Below are positions 55,246 to 64,000 of a stretch of 64,000 nt of DNA, piece after piece. The DNA is taken from the NCBI GenBank assembly GCA_030144725.1, contig JASKMD010000026.1:8584100-8648099 (forward strand), read 5' to 3'. Position numbers and translations under genes: made by a program. This DNA is from Haematococcus lacustris. Its lineage: Eukaryota > Chlorophyta > Chlorophyceae > Chlamydomonadales > Haematococcaceae. The stretch's first letter is position 1. Each line of letters opens with the position of its first letter. Below the pieces are notes generated by a model. It was not told where the DNA came from, searched no databases, and saw nothing but the letters and a program-made list of their open reading frames with translations.

Positions 55246-58012
55246 ATGTTCGTACTCGGTGTGCGGTTCCAAGGCGCTGCTTACACCGTCAGCCTGGAGG
55301 AGGCCGACCCCAGCCTCGAGGTACGAAGTAGCGAGGCCACCCGCCCACCACCAGCCCCAAACTTGCGTGCGCACTGCTGCTACCCCTGCAGACTCTTGGC
55401 AAGGGCTTGGCACAAGCGACTGGTGCAGCCTATGAGACGCTGAAAATCCTGGGCGTGAAGAACCAGAAGGCCATTGTGCCCAGCCTGTTGCCTGATGTCT
55501 TGGCGTCATCATTGGGTGGGGAGCTAGCCCAAGCAGCACTCAGCAGGCCCATGCATTGCATGTCTAATACCTACATGCCATCATAGCAGACGCAGCACCT
55601 AATACGCACATGGCGTGCACATACACCCTCAATATCACTTTTTGTGCCAATCAGGCAGCATGTACTGGGCTTATCACAGATTGGCACAAGACAGTGGGCA
55701 GCAGGTACAGCCACACATGCCCAAGGCGCATGCGCATAGCTGCCTGTTCTCACACAGGGGCAGCGGTTGGTGAGCACTGTGACTGAGCACACTCTGCTGC
55801 GTCCCTGCAGGGCTAAGGAGCGGGGGGTCTGGCCTGATGCTGCTGGGCAGCAAGGCAGCGGAGGTGCAGGCGGTGCAGGCGGCGCAGGAGCCCGCACGCA
55901 CCCCTGGATTTGAGCATGAGGCCCAGGTGGCGGCCCGGCGGCGCCAGCGCTCAGCCCAGGCAGTGGGGCCGCCTGCACGTAAGCTCACACAGCTGCTGCC
56001 AGCATGCTGGCAGCATCTCACTTAGCATCACACCAGTGTTAACACTGGTGTTCTGCACAGGCAAGAGGGGGGGCGGCAGCAAACAGGGAGGCAGGGGGGG
56101 GGTAGGCATGCAGGCAAGGGGATACAAAGCAAGCAAGCAGGCAGGCTGGCTGGCTGGCAGAGCTGTTAAAGTTTGCCTCTGGCTGCAGGGTTGCACAACA
56201 CGTTTGGTGAGTACCAGGTGCTCCAGTCCCCTGGGCTGCAGCCACCGCCCTCTGCTGCCCTGCAGCTGCTGCACAGGTGGGTCCCTGGCAGCAGTGGTGG
56301 GACCAGGGCAGTGGCTGCTGGCCTGTTTGCTCAGCAGGTCAGGGCTGGGAGGAAAGGGTGAGCAGGGAGGGGGAGCAAGAGGGCAAGCAGGGGGACCTCT
56401 CCGCAGCCGGCTCATGGGGTGGAGGCTCCTGCCTGTCTGTCTGTGGCTGCAGTCTGGCAGCTGATCCAGGCATCTCTACCATCATGGAGAAGCATGGGCT
56501 ATCAGTTGGGAAGTTATCAGAGATGCCCCCAGAGGTGAGCCCCCCCTCTTCCATCCAGCGACACATTGCCAGGAGCAGGCTGTGAGCAATGCCTGCAGGA
56601 GAACCAGGAGCAGGGCAGGCAGCGGAGCCGCAAGCAGTGGCAGCGCAAGCTGCCTGATCTATACACATGCCCCAGCTACGCAGGCTCACCTACACACCTC
56701 TGCAATCTTGCACCTGGTTTAGGGCAGTGTGTGGGTGTACCAAGCTATGCCAGCACATGCTGCTCAAATCAAGTCATGATCACTCACATGCAGCCAAGTA
56801 AGCTGTGAGCCCACCCACCCACCTTGGTTTGGTGCCTGGTGCAGGGCAGTGTGGGGGTGGACCCCGTGTGCCTGCTGGGCCTGAACCGCAACGCTGGCCA
56901 GGAGATCCTCCTCCGCCTGCGTACCGACGACCTGAGAGGTGTGGCTCGTGACTGTTGACTCCCTGCCCTAGCTATGCCCCAAATGTAAGCCCTAGCCTCA
57001 CCGCAGGTCTGCTGTGGCTCCGCTGGCCCATGTAGGGCTGGCACGTACCGTTTTGCCTGACCCCTCACACCTTTCCGTCCTCCCTGTTGACTACAGTGAA
57101 CCTGTGGCCACAGACCTAGCCAGGCGGGCTGTGTCTCATCATTAAGAAAGCACCGGGGGGCTGAAGGGTGGGCAGCCACTTTGCCAGGCAGCATGCAAGT
57201 TGCATGCGGGCCCTGCACTTGCATGCACCACTCATGGGTGTTTTCCTCGCCTGAGCTGCTGTTTCACAGGAGCACCAGCGCACAAACAGGTGTCAGCGCT
57301 GATGTCTCCCCTGGTGGCCCTGTAGCCCTCGCTGGGACACCCTCCTGTGCACTGGGACACTAGCAGGTGCTCGGCATTGATGTGGTGGCTGGTGGCATCG
57401 TGACCCCAGGCGGCATCACTGACCCTTGGATGCTGCTGGCCGGGTACATGTGCATGCTGGCTTTGCCTCCTTGTGTTGCCAGGTTTCCGCAAGTTCCAGA
57501 CGCTGCGAGAAACCCTGATCCATGAGCTGACACACAACACCCATGGCCCTCACGACGACAGTTTCAAGGAGCGGTGCTCGCTGTTGACCAGAGAGTGCTT
57601 GGAGGTGGGGCCATCTCACACTGGCGTCACACCATGTATGCTAGCTGCCTTCAGTACTCCCATCTTTCTCACACCCCCATCCTTAGCTCGCACTGCTTTG
57701 CTTGTTTGTGGTGTACAGCTTTTCAACTCAGCCGTAACAAGTGCCTGCTCTGCGTCCGCCCGGCGACTAATGCAGGTTGACGCTCGCTTACGTCAACCTG
57801 GGCGACTGGCAGTGCTGAATCCGGATCCTGACACTGCTTTAGGGCCTCGGCATCATGATGAGGACGAGGCCGCGGAGCCAACCCGCTCCGCGCACCCCGC
57901 GATGGCGGCTACTGCCTCATCTTCGGGACAGTCGTTGCGACAACTGGCGATGCGCGACAGCCGCACTCAGAAAGACCCGGGTGGTGCTGGCGGTCGGTCC
58001 GCAGCGGCTTAA
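55246..58012 (+). CDS. ubiquitin-like + WLM-domain metalloprotease
   Basis: Model of 8 exons, 329 aa: 55246-55320, 55392-55515, 55811-55978, 56189-56276, 56453-56534, 56845-56938, 57483-57604, 57776-58012. Residues 1-80 form a ubiquitin-like fold ending GLMLLGS. They are followed by a charged linker and a WLM (Wss1p-like metalloprotease) domain. It starts FGEYQVL and ADPGISTIMEKHGLSVGKLS, and carries the zinc signature HELTHNTHGPH: predicted ligands H224, H228 and H234, catalytic E225. Plant and fission-yeast proteins with this UBL-WLM order are known. Wss1/SPRTN-type proteases act on DNA-protein crosslinks and SUMO/ubiquitin-linked proteins, so a repair role is inferred. The last exon gives a polar tail with no further domain. 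It converges with the ABA4-like gene, stop codons about 475 bp apart. Confidence 0.88.
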
Positions 58013-58487
58013 CGACATGCTTTCAACAACACTGGCTAGGTTTGTTGTGGATGCAAGACTGGATGGGCTGCCCATGTTACGCGTGCACCATGCAGCACAC
58101 AGCATGTACACAAGCGAGACATTTCAAGTTTAGGAATTGGTAAACCAGAGACATCTCAGCAAAACATCACACCATCGTGGAATGGGTTACATGAATAGTA
58201 CGTGTTGTTGCGTTGCAATTGCCCAATAGGTACATGACTAAGACATCAACCTCGCTGCGGTACAGTTGTTACACCACGTATTATTTACAACCATGCTTAG
58301 CATGCACCACGTCACATTTCACTGTCGTGTGTGTAGGACAAAATTCGAGCTACCAGCAATGATTGGCAGGGCAGGGCAGAGACACCTGCGTTGCCGTAAG
58401 CAGAAACGCTTGGCATTACGACGTGGCCCGCCACTAGTACTGGCCTCAGCGAGGCAGGTACCGCGGCTCTCGCTGTGCTCGCGCCCG

Positions 58488-60507
58488 TTACTCCACCTTG
58501 TTCCTTGCTGTCCCCTTCGCCTCTTTGAACACGCCGCGCACCAGCAGGTATGCGCCAAGGCCCACGGGAGCCAGCAGCAGAGTCAGCGCCAACAGTGGCG
58601 CCACCAGCAAGTACGGCATTCGGCGCTTGCGCGCGTCGATGGCAATCCAGCGACCCACCCACAAGTCACCCACGACGTAGTGTATCTGTGCAAACAAGAG
58701 CAGGGCAGGGCAGCAAACACGGCACGGCAGGGCAGGGCAGGGCAGCCATCATGGCCTTTGCCCAGGGCAGAGGCTGAGGCAGGGGACGAGCAGCTGCAGG
58801 TCGGGCTACGGTTGGATGGGAAATTGACGTGTTTACAGGCCAAGAAGCTCAGAGCCGACAAGCTCAGGGCAGCTTGTGATTCTGAGCCCTGGGTCTGCTG
58901 CACCAGGCAGTGGCTGCCAGGCGCCAGGGCCACCCTGCTGCCCTGCTGCTGGCCATCATGCTGCTGGCCTGACACCAATTCCCAGCTGGTCAGCTCCCTG
59001 CCCTAAGAACGAGCCTGGGCCAGCTCCCTGCCCTGAGCTCGCTGCACCCATCAATACCCTGCCTTTGGAGCCCGCAACCAGGGCAGTGGCAGCAAAAGCA
59101 GTGCGCTAGCGCACCCTTCCCCCAAAGCTAGGCCCCACCCTGGCTGTGGAGCTCAGGCCTGGCACCTCAGCCCCCCAGCGGAGGCAGTGGCACAGTGGCA
59201 GCGTTACACTCACTCAGGCCTCTGCTGCAGCTGCACCCAGGGCCTGTGCTGATGAGTTGCCCTGCCTGGCCACCAGGCACTCACCCAGCCAGCCAGGACC
59301 AAGGTGGGCGATTGGAACATCTTCACCACGCCCTGCATGGCACAAAGGGCACACGCTCTGACCTCAGCCAGCATCAGTGCCTGGAGCATGTGGTGAGGCG
59401 AGGGACTGGGCGACATGGTGGCAGGGGCGCTAGTGGCTGAGTTGCGAAAGTGAGCATGCATATGCTTGCGACACCAGGGCCCATGGACAAGGCTGCTGGC
59501 AGGCTGGGTTGCTCCCCTCTAGCAGGACGGTGCAGTAGGCTGGATGCCCAGGATGACGGTATCATGCCGGGGCAGGTTGGGCAGCCCTTGGGATAGCATG
59601 GGCCCGGCGTCACTGTAGCAGGGGCCAGCTAAGCGGGTCATAATGGTGGGCTAGGCGCCCGGCTGCCACCAGCACCTTCACTGAGCCAGCCGGCAGCGAC
59701 CACCACCAGTGGGGTGCATGAGATAAGCAACCCTCTCCTGCTGCCCACCTCCCTGTGAATGCATGTGCTAGCTCTGCGACCCGACACCTGATCTGGACAC
59801 GGCTGTGCATCCCTCTATGGTGGTCTGTGCCCGCCCCACACTGGCAGGCTGTGCTGTCAGCGGGCTGTCAGCAGGGCACTGCGTCATGGGGGCATGGGGG
59901 CCATGCGCCAGTGCCCGCCCCACTCACTGCCAGGGAGGTCATGGCCTTGAAGCCGTCCATCCCGGACTGCATCATGAGTGGGACGATGAGGGCGCCGTAC
60001 AGCCCACAGAAGGCCAGGCTGGTCAGCAGCACGGCGGCCTGCAGCCAGGCATTGAAGGACAGCATGGGCGCTGGTGCGGGTGTGGTGGCTCAACCTAGTG
60101 TCTGCCATGACGCCAGCCCTCTGATCTGTTTGACAGGGTGTGTCAGCGCTGCAGGGCGGTGTGCTTAGGACATCCCAATGTTTGAGATGGCAGCTGAAAG
60201 TCACTAAAAGGAGGAAATGCTCCACACACTGCTGAGCTACAGGCTGCTGTGTACAGGCCTCAGGTGGACGATGTCTTGGTCGAGTGGTAAGCAGAATCCT
60301 AGACAAATACTAACTCAAGGCATCTAGGTAGTGAAGGGGCGGGGAGGATGAAGCAGGAGGGGGGGGGGGGGGGGGGTAAGTCTAGGAGCTGCGAGTCGCT
60401 TTTCAGCTCCAGGTGAAAGTCACCTGGGTCAGCTTGTGCATTGGCGCCACCATCAAAGCCAGCCACGCGGGAAACACTAGGTTCTGAAGCTGAAAGATTT
60501 GTTCATC
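58488..60507 (-). CDS. ABA4-like (DUF4281) membrane protein, 5' end missing
   Basis: Four in-phase exons were found (minus): 60507-60424 (DEQIFQLQNLVFPAWLALMV...KLTQ), 60038-59928 (AAVLLTSLAFCGLYGALIVP...SLA), 59332-59285 (GVVKMFQSPTLVLAGW) and 58685-58488 (IHYVVGDLWVGRWIAIDARK...N-K-V-E, stop). These give 146 aa and cover the whole DUF4281 region: four hydrophobic segments, the MF.SP..VLAGWIHY signature, DL.VGRWIA.DA and a P.GLGAYLLVR end. Arabidopsis ABA4 acts in the chloroplast envelope and is needed for neoxanthin synthesis. The family also contains members of unknown role. A first exon with the start codon and possible transit peptide should lie above 60507, but I could not identify it. 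Confidence 0.8.
60355..60377. repeat. poly-G tract
   Basis: About 20 consecutive G on plus (C on the transcribed minus strand), in the intron between the first two recognised exons of the ABA4-like gene. Length is unreliable in most sequencing data. Confidence 0.9.
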
Positions 60508-61559
60508 CTGCAGATTGTACAACCTGGTGCGGTTAGGCGTGCGTGAGGATCGGACACGCGTATTGCGTTGCACCTACGCTGAAGCGGGCGCCCAAGAGCT
60601 CCAACGGCATATTGCTTGGTATGTCGGAAGGTGATCAATGTGTAGCTGAAGCTCAAGAATCTTGTACGAAGTGGAAGTGCGACATGGTCACAATAGATCC
60701 CTTTTAAATAGAGGGTTTTAATCCCTACAGCCCTCATGCTACACAGTGCGAGACCAAGCACGAAGTGCGAGACCAAACACTGTGGCCAGGTCAAGGCAGT
60801 GGGAGTGGTTCTGAGTAGGGCTTCCACATCCAGGATTAAAGGAGGCCAAAGCGGCCTGGAAGGGCTTGCGCGAGGTGGACGAGAGTGCCGGCAGGCCAAG
60901 TACATCCCACCCCCCTCGCACAACAAGTCTCTCACCCATTGGGTCAGCCCGCTGGTGTCCACCTCCTAGCCCCTGTGAGCAGCCCCTGGACCGCCGCCAT
61001 GCCATGCCAGGCCCACGCGTGAGGGTTGGGTACCCCAGGAAGGGGAGATATACCAGCAGCTGTTGCGCCCAGTTTAGCTGCCACACAAGCAGCTAACACT
61101 GTCCCTCTTGGCCTCTGGATGATGGTGATGACTTATGGCCAGGCAGCGGTTGCACACCGGGCAGCAGAGTCCAGGCGGGGCATCGATGTTGGGGCCCGCA
61201 AACATGCGTAGGCTTGCAATGCAGTAGCCTCAATGTTGGCATAACCAGGTTCAGGTTGGCCAACAACGATTTGAGGTGAGGACTATCCAGACCATTGAGC
61301 ACTTGCACACTAGGTTGGCAGCAGGGGCTACCAGCAGTGTTGGCTCGCAGCCAGGCCACGCAGCCCGACACCCAGACCAAGCCGACACCTGGTCAGCCGT
61401 GACTACCGGTGCCCTGCCACCCAGTGCACCGGGCAGCAAAACGACTATGCTACAATACAGCATGGTATGCGGCCTCTGTCCTTACCACCCACTCCTTATG
61501 AGGCCATGTGCATTGCAGTGTTTGTGTGCCTGACTATAGAGCAAGCAAACATAAAACCT
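60508..61559. other. no gene supported; repeat fragment
   Basis: This stretch should contain the 5' exon of the ABA4-like gene, but none of the open stretches has a recognisable transit peptide or junction. 61155-61208 is the plus-strand member of the RRGID repeat pair also seen at about 54525-54580. Confidence 0.35.
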
Positions 61560-61912
61560 GTGAGGGGCTGGGGGGCTTGGGAGGTGCTGGGCTGGGTGGG
61601 GAGGGGCTGGGTGGGGCAGGGCTGGTCGGGGAGGGAGGGGCAGGGCTGGGTGGGGAGGGGCTGGGGGGCTTGGGAGGGGCTGGGCTGGGTGGGGAGGGGC
61701 TGGGTGGGGCAGGGCTGGTAGGGGAGGGAGGGGCAGGGCTGGGTGGTGAGGGGCTGGGGGGCTTGGGAGGTGCTGGGCTGGGTGGGGAGGGGCTGGGTGG
61801 GGCAGGGCTGGTAGGGGAGGGAGGGGCAGGGCTGGGTGGGGAGGTGCTGGGCGGCTTGGGTGGTGCTGGGCTGGGTGGGGCGGGGCTGGGGGGTTTGGGA
61901 GGTGCTGGTAGG
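61560..61912. repeat. G-rich minisatellite
   Basis: GGGGAGGGGCTGGGTGGGGC and AGGGCTGGTAGGGGAGGGAG blocks form a higher-order period of about 118 bp. It is related in composition to the array at 1-443. Its Gly-rich and Pro-rich frames are repeat artefacts. Confidence 0.9.
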
Positions 61913-62274
61913 TACCCATACCAGGCAGGCAGCAAGGCAGGCAGGCACCAAATGCCTGCCAAGTTGCTTCGCCAGCTCTTATTCATCTTGTCACTTACCT
62001 GTAAGCCTGTAAGCCTGTAAGGATGTAAGGATGTGCTCCGCTGTAAGGATGTGTTCCGTTGTAAGGCCTGTAAGGATGTGTTCCGCTGTTCCGTTCCGAT
62101 GTGTACGCGCTGTTCCGATGCACGCGCTGTAAGCTGTCTCCGCTGATGACTCCGCTGATGACTCCGCTGAGGTCTCCCCTGCAGGTCTCAACAGTTAGCA
62201 GCTAACCAGCAGCTAAGGACGCGTCAGCAAATGCAACGGCTGTCAAAGGACAGCGCACAGTGTGACAGCGGACA

Positions 62275-62290
62275 GTATAAGAAGGCTCCG
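62275..62290 (+). promoter_or_regulatory. TATA-like motif
   Basis: CAGTATAAGAAGG about 100 bp upstream of the 19-bp repeat array. No coding region follows that I can support, so this is a weak call. It might be a promoter of a noncoding or mobile unit. Confidence 0.2.
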
Positions 62291-62383
62291 TTTGCCACAG
62301 AGTGCCATCTTAGTTGGAGCAGGCGTGGCGGCCTGCTCTGATTACCGCTCGGGCCCCAAGCTGCAACCGCGGGTTAAGGTAAG

Positions 62384-62478
62384 CCCCGCACTATAGCAGC
62401 AGCCCCGCACTATAGCAGCAGCCCCGCACTATGGCAGCAGCCCCGCACTATAGCAGCAGCCCCGCACTATAGCAGCAG
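62384..62478. repeat. 19-bp tandem repeat, five units
   Basis: CCCCGCACTATAGCAGCAG starts at 62384, 62403, 62422, 62441 and 62460. One unit carries a G for A change (CTATGG). Confidence 0.9.
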
Positions 62479-62479
62479 C

Positions 62480-64000
62480 AGCAAAAGCAGAAGCGATTAA
62501 TAAACTTGCAGCAATAATGGAGCTTCCTTGTGGAGCAGTCCATCCCTACCCGAGCCCTAGAGCCATGGCTCACTCTAGGGCTCTTAGCTAGTTCACTGGT
62601 GTTTGCCAGTGCAACGGGCTGATATCCTTTTAAGCGTTAAGCTGTTAGTTTTGGTGGTGTGCCCAGTGGTCGGGGGGTTTGCCCCCGGAACGTGCCATCG
62701 ACTTGGGGTTTGTGTTCATCAAGGGTGCGACCGAGGATGCTTCAATATGATTGTAGCGGAGTGAGATTACCCACAGGCCAACATGTTGTTCCTTGTTGAA
62801 TGAGTTTTGTTGGTCTGACTATAGAGTGTGTGACAGCTACAGTGGTGCAAGCAAACATAAAACCTGTGACGGAACACTTATGTATAAAACTTGTGGTATT
62901 GTACTTCTGTATTATACCTGGGGTGGTTTACCTGTGATGGAATACCTGTATGATGGGTAACCTTTGCAGGATTTTGTTGAAAACTCAATTACAGGTCGCC
63001 GGGTCACTTTTTGACCAAAAGCTCTGCGGCGTTGGGACGTCCTTTCCAAGCGCTACATTGTGGGTGGAAGCGGCGGGGGTGTCGGTAAAGGGCCTTGTTT
63101 TTGGCGGGTGAGTGGCAGTGAGTGTGTGTAATATGCATGGGCTGATCAAGTTCAAACGCGACCGCGAATAGGGCCCAAGTTCAAACGCAACTGCCTGCAT
63201 GGGTTATTCAGTGCAAATATAACTGCACATGAAGTGGCAGCTTGGTGTCTCAACCTAGGATCGGGTGCGACATTACACAGGGAGCAACGATAGCTTGATG
63301 CTGGCACAATGGCCGTGACCAATTCATCCAATCCAACTTCAGCCATGTCGTTGTCAAACATCCAATCACTAGACGATGTATAGCCGGCCAAGCCAACGAC
63401 AATGTATGCTACAACTACATCATAATGCCAAATGCAGCGGAAAGTAATCAGCTAGAACCATGCAAGCTAGTCGAAAGAAATGTGGCTGGTGTGGCCGTGA
63501 CCTCTACACCCCTCAGAGGTATGTGGCCGCGCCATGGGTCCTATCCTACACGAGAGCTCTAGCAGTGGCAGGCAGCAATATTCGACACAAGACACGGCGG
63601 CATCTTGGTCCCCCGCAGATGCAGTACTATACTATTTAGGCTCTCATCCTGCCTGGGTGCACAGTTGACTGGCTCCCTTCCATCTTGCCTGCTGCTCGGC
63701 GCCTTCGTAGCCAGACGGTTGCTGCTGCTAGTCAACACCGCTCCTGCTGGCTGCAAGTCTTACTGTTACGGCTATGTGGCCATGCCAGGGACAGGACACT
63801 GCTGGTGGGGCTTGAGGAGTGCCAACAGCCCGTACACACAGCCATGCAGGACCATGACCTGCCATGGTGCCAGTTAACTGTGGCTTGCTGGTTCAATACC
63901 AAAGCTTACCATAGCCTAACAACTCCGGGGCTAGCAGAGCAATAGACAAGCACACCCTCAGGTGGCATGGGCCTGAAAGTTGCAGGCCCGTAGTGCCCCT
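62480..64000. other. unassigned sequence
   Basis: No gene recognised. A motif CTGACTATAGAG...GCAAGCAAACATAAAACCTG at 62814-62864 is a direct repeat of 61531-61562 (which lacks 21 internal bases), so the segment between them may have been inserted or duplicated. A minus-strand frame at 63391-63152 (MAGYTSSSDWMFDNDMAEVG...) and 62985-63200 have no identified relatives. The window ends without a clear feature. Confidence 0.3.

Noticed and set aside
60265..60310. tRNA-Ser/Leu-like A box (TTGGTCGAGTGGTAAGC)
   Set aside because: No matching B box, and no acceptor or anticodon stems could be drawn.

Overview
The window looks like nuclear DNA from a chlorophycean green alga. It is GC-rich and intron-dense (8 to 24 exons per confidently modelled gene), with short exons, mostly GT-AG splice sites, very abundant tandem repeats, plant-type genes and organelle-targeting-like N-termini. 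The Fanzor-like repeat family and the gene content fit Haematococcus or a close relative; that is inference from recollection of the family, not from a search.

Layout. Positions 1-9200 are gene-poor: G-rich minisatellites, AT-rich islands, inverted-repeat MITE-like units, duplicated transposon-like fragments and a few coding-looking scraps. A clean non-autonomous hAT-type element (9205-9813, perfect 8-bp target duplication) ends this zone. From 9907 to 22065 (minus) lies one 21-exon gene for a PP2C phosphatase / two cyclic-nucleotide-binding domains / degenerate kinase protein. Positions 22201-28893 hold three Fanzor-like (eukaryotic TnpB relative) copies, a low-complexity 392-aa ORF and fragments. 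From 29533 to 39081 (minus) is a 24-exon prolyl oligopeptidase. A two-exon 65-aa gene with an LYR-like motif starts only 40 bp from it in the opposite direction (39122-39775). From 40160 to 54235 (plus) is an 11-exon CrtI-type carotenoid desaturase/isomerase-like gene whose third intron is swollen to 8 kb by a 27-bp minisatellite. A ubiquitin-like + WLM-domain metalloprotease follows (55246-58012, plus). A convergent ABA4-like (DUF4281) membrane-protein gene comes next (58488-60507, minus, 5' end unresolved). The last 3.5 kb are repeats and unassigned sequence.

Exon models. The four complete long models (PP2C-kinase 1043 aa, POP 799 aa, CrtI-like 625 aa, UBL-WLM 329 aa) and the 65-aa gene were built by hand from splice signals plus family conservation. 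In each, the exon lengths sum to a multiple of three with matching phases, which is an internal check on the models. No rRNA, convincing tRNA, CRISPR array or bacterial-style operon was seen.

How the genes relate. Most are unrelated housekeeping or signalling genes. The exception is that a CrtI-like carotenoid enzyme and an ABA4-like protein (ABA4 is needed for neoxanthin formation in plants) lie within about 7 kb, separated only by the WLM protease gene.
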